Translations under genes and position numbers: made by a program
Origin: Prolixibacteraceae bacterium
GTDB taxonomy: Bacteria; Bacteroidota; Bacteroidia; Bacteroidales; Prolixibacteraceae
Direction: 5' to 3'
NCBI GenBank assembly: GCA_027858715.1
Contig: JAQICD010000020.1
Location: 1 to 48,708, forward strand
DNA: 48,708 nucleotides
Notes under the pieces: model-generated
What the model saw: only the letters and a program-made list of their open reading frames with translations
Told to the model about the DNA's origin: nothing
Databases searched by the model: none
In this document: in pieces, positions 9,024 to 16,971 of the stretch
Position numbering within the stretch: the first letter of the stretch is position 1
Layout: every line of letters starts with the position of its first letter

Positions 9024-11756
9024 TTATTCTTTTATCAGTTTTTGTGTTGAATAACCTTCAACTTTCAAAAGGTAAACACCTGCCGGAAAGTTGCTGATAT
9101 CTATTCCTCCTTTATCAGAAGAAACTGTTTTCAAAAGGTTGCCTTTAATGTCGAATATTTCGACTTTCATTTTGCTTGCCAGGTAAAGATATACTATTTC
9201 AGCGGTAGGATTCGGATAAATACTAAATGTTTCAAGTGTTGATGTTTTGTTTGCACTTACCGGCTGGTCGTCTGATATATCCATTACCATCCATGCAAGT
9301 TTGTCGTCTTGCATCGAACTTAGTTGCCCCGACATTTCCCTATGTTTGTAAATATTATACGCACTTTCATCTTTTGTGTACCTCAAGGTGGAGGCAAAAT
9401 TGTTATTGTCGGTTTGCATTTGCGCGAATAATAAAGGCTCTTCGTAAGTTTCATCGTAAGATACAACAAAAGGTGTTGTTGATATACCACTTTCATCATC
9501 GCCGTTATAGCCTACTGTTATCCTTTTACCATTAATTACACCGCTACCTGGTTCTACTGCCAGATAATGCACTTTCTCGTTTTTAATTACTGTCCCCGAC
9601 AGGGCTTCTTCACATTTTATCTTCAGCTCAAAACCTTCTTTGCTTACATTTTGTACAACAGGTGTTGTGGGTACAAAGGTAGAATTTGAAATTTGAGTGC
9701 AAAATACTGCCGGGATAGTATCAAATGGCTGTTCGAAAGAAACAGTCACCCATTCGTTCCCGACATCAGTAATTTCGGCGGCTTCAGCTTTGATGTCACC
9801 CAAATTGCAACTTCCTCCCCGCAGGGCAATAGCACCAAGATAATCGGTTTTGTTAAAGGTTTTGTTGACAATGTAGTTCCAGGGCTCCAGATGAAATTTA
9901 AACGAACGCTCTGAAACAGAATTTACACGAGAGGTAAGCCCTAGTATATTATTAAATGATGTTGCGCCTGTAACTATTATCGGGCTTTCTTCAAAATGTT
10001 TTGAAAACAAAAATGTTTCCCATTCGCTGTTGTTCAACGGGAAATATCCGTGTTGTAAAGCCTGGTCACCACCGGTTTGATAATACGAAACGGTGTTGGA
10101 GGTAATATAATCGTCGTAAATCGTTTTAAGTTTCATTCTATAAGAAATTCTTCCATTGATGGTATTGTCAATAGAATCAAGGTAGAATTGTGTTTCATTG
10201 TCACTTAAAGTTTTTAAAACCTGATATTCTCCATCATTAACTCTTTTTTCAACCACAATTTCTTTTGCAAGGTCGCCATTCGGATTCTCCCAGCTTAGCC
10301 TTATACTATTGGGTAATGAGAGATACCTGTAGTTAATAACAGGTTCTGAATATTTCCATCTTGCGGGTATAACTTCATTTTTACCATTGTAGCCAATTGG
10401 TGATTTTTTGGAGGCGTAATATTCGCCGGCAAGTGTAGGTTCGCCATTCAGCACCATCGCGCGACAATCCTGCACCCAGTCGTAAATAAAATAACGCTCA
10501 ACAAAATGTGCGGTATCCAATACCTCGAGTATCCCTTTCATGTCGTTTAATTGCTTTTGTGCATTCGCAGTTGTATAGCTGCGGTCTGAATCGGGCCACC
10601 ATTCGGTAGTCCAGTTGGCGCCATTATTCCATTCGGTAATCCATAATGGTCGTCCGGTTCTTTCATAAATATACTTCAGGTCGTTGTACCATTGCTGGGG
10701 AGACTTAACCCAATAACAATGCACTGCAACAAAATCGACACGATACCCCAGTTCGTCACATTGTTCAACAAAGTCAAACACGTTTCCTCCACCAGGAGCT
10801 TCATTCCACTCGCCCGAAAATGCAGGTGATCCGATTCTTAATCCCGATTTCATAAAATCCGGCCATTGAGAAATCATTTCATTCATCGTCATATACGATT
10901 GATCGGGTCTGTCGGGTTCGTTAAACCCCAGCAAGTGGCTTATATCTTGTTTTGAGTTAATGGCTGTCCATGATGGCCAACCGCCGTTCTGGCGTATTGC
11001 TGCGTATTCGTAGTTATTGCCGGTATTGCCGCCAATATTCCAATCGTAATAACTTGTTGCGCCAATATCGTTGGGATTCCAGCCTGATTTGCCCTTTTTA
11101 TTTACCCACTGATGTTTGAGTATTCTGATAAAAGAAGTTCTACCATGAAGCTCAGGCTGTAACTGATTAATTTCTAGATCTTCGGTGTCGGCAATAAAGA
11201 CCCTGCTATAGCCCGATCCATCGGCACTGCTTGCAAAGGTTGCCATGTATCCTCTTTTCAGTATAAACGACTTGATGGCATTATTAAATCCGCCAAGATT
11301 ATTGTGGTAAGTATGAATATTGTATTGTGAAGTTTCGCCTTCAAAATTATCTTTGGTAAAAACAGTAAGTGGCTTAAAGCCCGAACCATGTGACATTAAA
11401 ACCGTTCCGTGCCCATAAATGGCCACACGACCATTGCCGCCGTTAACAAAAGGTTGTTCATTAACCTTAACGCTGCCCAGGTATTGACTAATTACATCTG
11501 AAGGACGAATATTATCAAAAAACAGCCATGCATCGACATGATTCAATGAAATTGTGCTATTAGTTATGGCATTTTCTGAGTTTGTAATGTGGTATTCAAT
11601 TGGAGTTGTTAATTCAATATTTTCGACATTTACACTTTCAACAATCTCTTTATCAATGGCGAAAACTGAAGAAGCTCCAGCAATAAGCGTAAGTATCAGA
11701 AAAAGCCTGATTGGGAATTTTAAAGTTGTATTTATTGAATATCTAAATTTACTCAT
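9024..11756 (-). CDS. Secreted GH128-like endo-beta-1,3-glucanase with T9SS tail
   Basis: This 910-residue protein opens with a signal peptide and an N-terminal domain of about 165 residues that I do not recognise. The catalytic region (about 215-440) carries LLGFNEPDRPDQS with the likely acid/base Glu near 276, then VDFVAVHCYW and PLWITEWNNGANW with the likely nucleophile Glu near 370. This is the Asl1-like/GH128 pattern known for beta-1,3-glucan hydrolases. A fibronectin-like segment (about 455-550) and a region with H-type-lectin-like features (about 560-720, tentative) follow. The last 75 residues are a type A T9SS sorting domain (SIYPNPTAEIVYLYL to GVYLLKVEGYSTQKLIKE). It is the first gene of the SusCD operon, so extracellular attack on beta-1,3-glucan is the best guess for the locus. 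Confidence 0.85.
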   Translation of the reverse strand: MSKFRYSINTTLKFPIRLFLILTLIAGASSVFAIDKEIVESVNVENIELTTPIEYHITNSENAITNSTISLNHVDAWLFFDNIRPSDVISQYLGSVKVNEQPFVNGGNGRVAIYGHGTVLMSHGSGFKPLTVFTKDNFEGETSQYNIHTYHNNLGGFNNAIKSFILKRGYMATFASSADGSGYSRVFIADTEDLEINQLQPELHGRTSFIRILKHQWVNKKGKSGWNPNDIGATSYYDWNIGGNTGNNYEYAAIRQNGGWPSWTAINSKQDISHLLGFNEPDRPDQSYMTMNEMISQWPDFMKSGLRIGSPAFSGEWNEAPGGGNVFDFVEQCDELGYRVDFVAVHCYWVKSPQQWYNDLKYIYERTGRPLWITEWNNGANWTTEWWPDSDRSYTTANAQKQLNDMKGILEVLDTAHFVERYFIYDWVQDCRAMVLNGEPTLAGEYYASKKSPIGYNGKNEVIPARWKYSEPVINYRYLSLPNSIRLSWENPNGDLAKEIVVEKRVNDGEYQVLKTLSDNETQFYLDSIDNTINGRISYRMKLKTIYDDYITSNTVSYYQTGGDQALQHGYFPLNNSEWETFLFSKHFEESPIIVTGATSFNNILGLTSRVNSVSERSFKFHLEPWNYIVNKTFNKTDYLGAIALRGGSCNLGDIKAEAAEITDVGNEWVTVSFEQPFDTIPAVFCTQISNSTFVPTTPVVQNVSKEGFELKIKCEEALSGTVIKNEKVHYLAVEPGSGVINGKRITVGYNGDDESGISTTPFVVSYDETYEEPLLFAQMQTDNNNFASTLRYTKDESAYNIYKHREMSGQLSSMQDDKLAWMVMDISDDQPVSANKTSTLETFSIYPNPTAEIVYLYLASKMKVEIFDIKGNLLKTVSSDKGGIDISNFPAGVYLLKVEGYSTQKLIKE

Positions 11757-11824
11757 AATTGTTATTCGTCTCCTGGTTAGGTATAAGTATCTGTTTGGTT
11801 TAAAATCCTCTTAATTTACAAGAA

Positions 11825-11888
11825 CAAAAGAACAATATCTTTTCTTTCTTTTTTGTTTCAAAATAACCAATGAGTGTAAATAATTCAC
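11825..11888 (-). promoter_or_regulatory. Putative promoter of the GH128-SusCD operon with shared upstream element
   Basis: Read on the minus strand, 11888-11855 gives GTGAATTATTTACACTCATT and then GGTTATTTTGAAAC. This resembles the element upstream of both LamG genes (13189-13225 and 16866-16900). The box TTCTTTTG (11832-11825), one mismatch from TAnnTTTG, lies at the same distance downstream, about 29-30 bases. The match is weaker than that between the two plus-strand copies, with one deletion in the second half. Confidence 0.4.
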
Positions 11889-12124
11889 ATGGGTTGTAGT
11901 TTTTTCTAATCCTGCTTGTACTTTTTCGACATACAGCAAGGAAATAAACCACCAGACATTAACGCTATAATGTTGATACAACATATACTATTACCGGAAC
12001 ATGACCACATACAAGTTCTACAAATCAATTTTAAGTGTGTTTAAGAGAGGGGCATAAAGTACCTTTTCGCTACAATGCAAGATGCCTAAAATAACATGGA
12101 CACCAAAATAACTGGCAAAAACCA
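11889..12124. other. Intergenic stretch without a visible gene
   Basis: Between the upstream element of the glucanase operon and the TPR gene stop I see no credible reading frame. The only structure is a small palindrome, ATGTTG-ATA-CAACAT at 11970-11984, which could be an operator half-site pair or chance. No clear terminator for the TPR gene was found. Confidence 0.5.
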
Positions 12125-12997
12125 CTAATTATACTGTTCAGCTTTTTCTTTTTCTTCAAGCCTTGTATAAGCATTTTTTATTATACCTTTCAGACCTGCA
12201 TAGGCTTTATTCTCGTATGCTTTCAATAAATAAACCAAAGCTTCGCGATACATTGCCTTAGGCTTTTCAAGATTATTCCTATAATCGGAGTAATCAACCC
12301 TGCTTGGATTACTAATATTATTATAGTTCTCCTTAACCTCTTCGTATTTTACCGAAGCTCTGTTGTAAAGTATCATACCTACACCCATGTTTGCTCCCGC
12401 ATTATCAGGATCAAGCTCCAGCGTTTTTTGATATGAATTCATAGCGCCTTCGATATCGCCAATATTTTGCTTGGCTGTAGCCGCAAAAAGATGAAACCTT
12501 AAGTTTTCAGGAAACATTTCAGTAAGCGGTACAATCACTTCATGCAACTTATTATATTGCTTTGTTCTATAATATAAAAACGAAAGGCTTTGATCCACTT
12601 CAAATTTAAAATCCGGAAATTCTTCCTTTTTCTTTAGCAGAGCAAACTCATACAATTCTTTATCATCCTGCTCTTTGGCCAGACCAATCATCTGGTCGTA
12701 AACCATTAACTGAGGCGCCTGACGTAAAAGTGCCTCTTTATAATATTCTAATGACTTTTCATTCATGCCTAGGTTTTGACAACTAATTGCCGCATAACTA
12801 TAAACCGTTGCCATTGTTGTTGAATCGCTGTTCCCAAGCGAAATAATTTTCTCGTATTCTACAAGAGCCTTTTCGTATTTGCCATTCATAAAGGCATTAT
12901 CGGCCAAACTGTTAATACTGTCTATGTTTTGTGCAAACACTTCAACATTTAAAAGGAATAAAGCTATAACAGCTATGGTATGAGTAAGTATTTTCAT
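12125..12997 (-). CDS. Exported tetratricopeptide-repeat protein
   Basis: A 290-residue protein with a clear signal peptide (cleavage probably after VFA near residue 22). The remainder is helical with TPR motifs: NGKYEKALVEYEKIISLGN near 40, GMNEKSLEYYKEALLR near 78, and IGDIEGAMNSYQKTLELDPDNAGANMG near 180. It lies between divergent carbohydrate-related loci and has no enzymatic motif. TPR proteins of this sort serve as periplasmic scaffolds, so a specific role cannot be assigned. A possible promoter lies at 13126-13154 on the same strand. Confidence 0.8.
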   Translation of the reverse strand: MKILTHTIAVIALFLLNVEVFAQNIDSINSLADNAFMNGKYEKALVEYEKIISLGNSDSTTMATVYSYAAISCQNLGMNEKSLEYYKEALLRQAPQLMVYDQMIGLAKEQDDKELYEFALLKKKEEFPDFKFEVDQSLSFLYYRTKQYNKLHEVIVPLTEMFPENLRFHLFAATAKQNIGDIEGAMNSYQKTLELDPDNAGANMGVGMILYNRASVKYEEVKENYNNISNPSRVDYSDYRNNLEKPKAMYREALVYLLKAYENKAYAGLKGIIKNAYTRLEEKEKAEQYN

Positions 12998-13125
12998 ATT
13001 CGTTTGAATTTTTTAAAATATAAATGCTAAAATTATAAAAACCCACATGCTAAGGATAAAAAGAAATGGATAAATCATGTAAAATTTTCAACTTCAAAGT
13101 TCAATTAAATAATACAATTAGCCTC

Positions 13126-13154
13126 CAAAGATAGCTATAATAACAAAAAACAAA
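13126..13154 (-). promoter_or_regulatory. Possible Bacteroidota promoter for the TPR gene
   Basis: On the minus strand TATCTTTG (13133-13126) matches the TAnnTTTG -7 consensus exactly. A TTTG (13154-13151) lies 17 bases upstream, a little closer than the usual 19-21. The site is about 130 bases from the TPR start codon, implying a long leader. Together with the divergent element at 13189-13252 it accounts for most of the 313-base gap before the next gene. Confidence 0.35.
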
Positions 13155-13188
13155 CCAATTCCTTTCAGCTTTATGAAATATGCAGCAA

Positions 13189-13252
13189 CCGAATATTTAT
13201 AACTCATTGTCGATTTTTTTAAAACTAAGAAGAAACCGTTTTAATAACTTTA
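13189..13252 (+). promoter_or_regulatory. Putative activator site and -7 box upstream of the 1143-aa LamG gene
   Basis: The sequence CCGAATATTTATAAC (13189-13203), four bases, then TGTCGATT (13208-13215) is repeated with identical internal spacing at 16866-16892. Exactly 29 bases further on lies TAACTTTA (13245-13252), close to TAnnTTTG. The second copy has the same 29-base distance to TACTTTTA. Conserved sequence plus conserved distance to a promoter box is what an activator binding site would show. The regulator is not identified. Confidence 0.6.
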
Positions 13253-13310
13253 TCTCTGTTAATAAGGCATATTAATAAGCATGCTAAAAAATAGATAAAT
13301 ATTTAAGATT

Positions 13311-16300
13311 ATGAGAAGAACAAAATTTTACGTAATTATTGTAATGATGGCTCTGATTGGTCACCTTCAGAGCTTTGCACAATTTGTACCCGGAGAAGGT
13401 GAAATCTATTACCTTGTACAAAAAGCAAGTGGTTTTGCAATTGCTGAAGATTCTGAGGATGCAGGCCGTGCAAAACTTTATCCAATTTCGGGCGACAATA
13501 CTTACCAAAGAATGAGTATCGTTGAGAGTCATGTTCCGGGTGAGTATTTTATCAAGAACCAGGAAATGCATTATTTCCATTATTTTGAAGGCTGGAAAAT
13601 GGGTTTTGCTGCCGATACTGCCGAGACTTCTGATGATTATCGCTTTACTTTTCCTGCAGCAGAAGAAGAAGAAGAAGGATATTTGCACCTGCATTGTGTT
13701 ACCAAGCCCGAGGGTCAGTTTGTTGGATCGGATGGTATTGAAGTATCAGCAGGAGTATATCCCGACAAAACTGCAGATAACCCGCGTACACCTTTTCAGA
13801 TTTTAACACCCGATGAATTAGGATTTGACGATCCTACCCTGGCCAGCTTAAGTAACGACATTGGTGAACTTGATCCGGCCTTCAATTCTGAAGTACTGGA
13901 TTATGAACTATCTGTTCCTTATGGAACACAGTTTATTCAGTTAACAGCAAAGGCAAACAGTCCTGCATCAACCGTTGAATTTTTCGATGGTCTGGGTTAC
14001 GAAATAGAAAATGGTTTGGTGAGCTTTTCAAACCAAGGCGTTAACGTAGAGGTTATTGTAACCACAGCCGACGGCAGTACTGAACTGTCATATTATGTGG
14101 CCATTTTTGTTGATGAAGGCGACTCGGATGCAAGTCTTTCAGATGTTGAACTATCTGCTGGTGCATTAGACCCTGCTTACGACAGAAATGTTACCACTTA
14201 TACCGTTGTTGTTCCTACCGGAACTTCTTCGATTGAAGTAACAGGAATACCAAATTACCCTGAAGCTTCGGTTACAGGTAATGGTACAGTAACTTTAAGC
14301 AATGGAATCGGAAGCACAACTTTAAATGTAACTTCGTTCGATGGTTCAAATACAGCATCTTATACCATAAATGTAGAAGCAGCAGATGGCAAAAATTATG
14401 CAATCAACATGGCTGGTGTAGATGGCAACGACAGCAACATCGATATTTCAGGAATTGCTTTGAATACACTCCCTTACACTGTAGAAATGTGGATAAAGCC
14501 CGAAGGAGCACAGGCAGACAATACAGGGTTGTTTTACGGACGAGCAGGCACAGCAGGAGTGGATGAACAACATGCAGGACTTGAATTTTCTTCTGGTTGG
14601 CAAGGTTCGGGAAGACTTCGTTTTATGACCAACATTGCTGGTGATTATGGTGTTGTTACCGATGTGATTTCGACCGACGTTTGGCATCATGTTGCCATTG
14701 TACTAACCGAAAACTACCGCACACTTTATGTTGACGGAAAAGAATACAAAGAAGCTATCGCAAACACAGTCTATGACTACTCGCTGGGCAAACTATACCT
14801 TGGATGGGATCATGGAGGCGACGACCGTGCTTTTAAAGGATTAATTGATGAAGTACGGGTTTGGAACGATTCAATATCGGCCGAAACACTCGAAGCTAAA
14901 AATTTCGATGTATTAACCGGCGAAGAAACCGGACTGGTTGCGTACTATAATTTCGACCTTACAAACAGTTCGCAAGCTGTAGATGCAACACCAGCCAGTC
15001 ATCATGGATTAATTACAGGGGGAACATATGTTGAGTCATTCCCCAGGGTTAACCTTGAACTAGATACTTTGTACATTGACGGAGTGGCCTTAAGTCCGGA
15101 ATTTAATTCAAAAACCAATAGCTACAACGTATTACTTCCAATGGGAACGACTTCTATTGATGTTGGTGCCGAGGCTGTTAACAGCAATGCTGATGTAACA
15201 GGTACCGGAACTGCTGATGTAAGCGACGGATCTGGTACAATAACGGTAACTGTTACAAGCGGTGAATACAGTTTAGATTATACCATTGGCTACACCGTTA
15301 AACCAGAAGAAATTGAGTTATCCTTAAACCACTCATATACTTTTGCCGATGGAACTGCCATCGATGAAATTGCAGGAGCAAACGGTACGATTATCGGCGG
15401 TTCGGTTACAGAAGGAGTTTATACTTCTTTAGAACGCGGGGATTACATTGAGCTTCCTGCCGAAGAAATTGCCATTAACACATATCCTTCAATCACTGTT
15501 GAAGCATTCATTATGGCTGGCAATAGTTTGAATACAGGCGAAAATACAATGCTAAATTATTTTGGTAGCACAACAGGCGATTATGGTACTAATTATTACT
15601 ACACAGCAGTAGCCAATGCAGATAAAAGCCGCGCTGCCATTTCGGTTGGAAGCCCATCATCACCCTGGAGCGCCGAAACTGGAATTGATGGAACAGTGCT
15701 TGATGACGGAATTTTACATCACGTAGTGAGTACGATAAATTATGATTCTATAACATGGTATATCGACGGTATGTATGTAGGTGCTACTCCACTGGCCAGC
15801 CACAACCTTATAGCAGGTTTAGACAACTCGTTGGCTTACTTATGCAAAAGTGGTTACACTAACGATCCAACCTGGCTAGGCTCAATACTTGAGTTCAATA
15901 TTTATAGTGGCGTAATGGACGATCAAACTATTGCAATCCGTTCTATGAACTTTCCGCAGGAAACAGCAGAATCTGATGCTACATTATCGGCCATTACCTT
16001 TGGAGAAGATACTATCACAGGGTTTGCGCCTTATATTTTTGAGTACGATTCGACACTGGCTATTGGCAGCACCTCAGTACCAGAGATAACTGCCATTGCA
16101 AAAACCGAAGGCGCTACAGTAACTGTAAACGCTGCAAGCGAACTACCGGGAGCAACGACAATAACCGTTACTTCGGCCGATGGAGAATATGAACACACCT
16201 ATACAATTAACTTTGACGTTGAAGAGGAAGTTGTGCTATCGGATGATGCTTCACTGGCAGACCTGATGATTGACGGATCAACTGTTGATGCTTTCAATAC

Positions 16301-16742
16301 TGAAACGTTTAGTTACGAGATTGAGCTGCCGTTAGGTTCAACCGATGTTCCAGAAGTAACCGCAACAGCCAATGACGAAAATGCAACTGTAAATATCGAA
16401 GCAGCTACCGGTTTGCCTGGTACAACAACCATTACAGTAACTGCCGAAGATGGTGAAACAGTAGCAACTTACACCATTGAATTTAGTGTTGAAACAAGTG
16501 TTAATGCTATAAGCGACCAGCTGGTAAAAGTTTTCCCAACTGTTACAGATGGTGCATTTACTGTTCGTGCAAACAGCAATCGATATAAAGTAACTGTTTA
16601 CAGCATAACAGGCGAAAAAATATTCGAAACGAAGGCCGTAACAACCGACACTCGCATTGAAGTTCCGGCTAAAGGAATGTATTTGTTTGCTGTTGAAATG
16701 AATAACAACATCAAAGTATTTAAAGTAGTAAAAACAAAATAG
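13311..16742 (+). CDS. Large secreted protein with cadherin-like and LamG modules and T9SS tail
   Basis: The 1143-residue product has a signal peptide and a ricin-like N-terminal domain (about 25-165, tentative). Cadherin-like beta-sandwich repeats, of the LSDVELSAGALDPAYDRNVT type, fall at about 175-265, 270-355, 575-670, 885-975 and 980-1070. Two LamG/concanavalin-like domains sit at about 360-570 (YTVEMWIKPEG, WHHVAIVL, GLIDEVRVWND) and 675-880 (ITVEAFIMAG, LHHVVSTINYDSITWYIDG). The C-terminus (about 1078-1143) is a T9SS sorting domain ending FKVVKTK. No catalytic domain is visible, so a surface adhesin or glycan-binding role is inferred. A strong terminator follows at 16780. A short GAA-rich tract near 13660 encodes a run of glutamates. 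Confidence 0.88.
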   Translation: MRRTKFYVIIVMMALIGHLQSFAQFVPGEGEIYYLVQKASGFAIAEDSEDAGRAKLYPISGDNTYQRMSIVESHVPGEYFIKNQEMHYFHYFEGWKMGFAADTAETSDDYRFTFPAAEEEEEGYLHLHCVTKPEGQFVGSDGIEVSAGVYPDKTADNPRTPFQILTPDELGFDDPTLASLSNDIGELDPAFNSEVLDYELSVPYGTQFIQLTAKANSPASTVEFFDGLGYEIENGLVSFSNQGVNVEVIVTTADGSTELSYYVAIFVDEGDSDASLSDVELSAGALDPAYDRNVTTYTVVVPTGTSSIEVTGIPNYPEASVTGNGTVTLSNGIGSTTLNVTSFDGSNTASYTINVEAADGKNYAINMAGVDGNDSNIDISGIALNTLPYTVEMWIKPEGAQADNTGLFYGRAGTAGVDEQHAGLEFSSGWQGSGRLRFMTNIAGDYGVVTDVISTDVWHHVAIVLTENYRTLYVDGKEYKEAIANTVYDYSLGKLYLGWDHGGDDRAFKGLIDEVRVWNDSISAETLEAKNFDVLTGEETGLVAYYNFDLTNSSQAVDATPASHHGLITGGTYVESFPRVNLELDTLYIDGVALSPEFNSKTNSYNVLLPMGTTSIDVGAEAVNSNADVTGTGTADVSDGSGTITVTVTSGEYSLDYTIGYTVKPEEIELSLNHSYTFADGTAIDEIAGANGTIIGGSVTEGVYTSLERGDYIELPAEEIAINTYPSITVEAFIMAGNSLNTGENTMLNYFGSTTGDYGTNYYYTAVANADKSRAAISVGSPSSPWSAETGIDGTVLDDGILHHVVSTINYDSITWYIDGMYVGATPLASHNLIAGLDNSLAYLCKSGYTNDPTWLGSILEFNIYSGVMDDQTIAIRSMNFPQETAESDATLSAITFGEDTITGFAPYIFEYDSTLAIGSTSVPEITAIAKTEGATVTVNAASELPGATTITVTSADGEYEHTYTINFDVEEEVVLSDDASLADLMIDGSTVDAFNTETFSYEIELPLGSTDVPEVTATANDENATVNIEAATGLPGTTTITVTAEDGETVATYTIEFSVETSVNAISDQLVKVFPTVTDGAFTVRANSNRYKVTVYSITGEKIFETKAVTTDTRIEVPAKGMYLFAVEMNNNIKVFKVVKTK

Positions 16743-16779
16743 TCCATTGCTTTTTTAGATAATAATCAAAGATCAAAAG

Positions 16780-16809
16780 GCTGCCTGAAATTTCGGGCAG
16801 CTTTTTTTT
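16780..16809 (+). terminator. Rho-independent terminator after the 1143-aa LamG gene
   Basis: GCTGCCTGAA pairs with TTTCGGGCAGC (one G-U pair), forming a tight hairpin directly followed by eight T residues at 16802-16809. It starts 38 bases after the stop codon and separates this gene from the next transcription unit. Confidence 0.88.
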
Positions 16810-16865
16810 ATGTAGATGATTTGTCGTGTTTGTGCATGTAAATTGTTAAAACGTAACAGTTAAGC

Positions 16866-16929
16866 CCGAATATTTATAACCAAATGTCGATTAATTTAAA
16901 CACAAAACAGAAGCAAAACAATACTTTTA
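16866..16929 (+). promoter_or_regulatory. Second copy of the shared element with -7 box, upstream of the 656-aa LamG gene
   Basis: CCGAATATTTATAAC (16866-16880), a four-base spacer and TGTCGATT (16885-16892) repeat the element at 13189-13215. TACTTTTA at 16922-16929 is again exactly 29 bases downstream. The start codon is 42 bases after this box. The spacer bases differ between the copies while the flanking blocks are identical, which argues against a simple recent duplication. Confidence 0.6.
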
Positions 16930-16971
16930 AACTTGAATTATTCACATTAAATATCTTACAAGCCAACTTTT

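Noticed and set aside
11970-11984. Palindrome ATGTTG-ATA-CAACAT
   Set aside because: Short and single, far from both start codons; kept only as a remark because no second copy was seen.
13655-13680. GAA-rich tract in the LamG gene as a phase-variation site
   Set aside because: It is a short triplet run that would only change glutamate number without shifting the frame.
13284-13694. Minus-strand frame opposite the start of the 1143-aa LamG gene
   Set aside because: The Phe-rich segment simply mirrors the GAA run encoding glutamates; the sense gene has clear domains and signal peptide.
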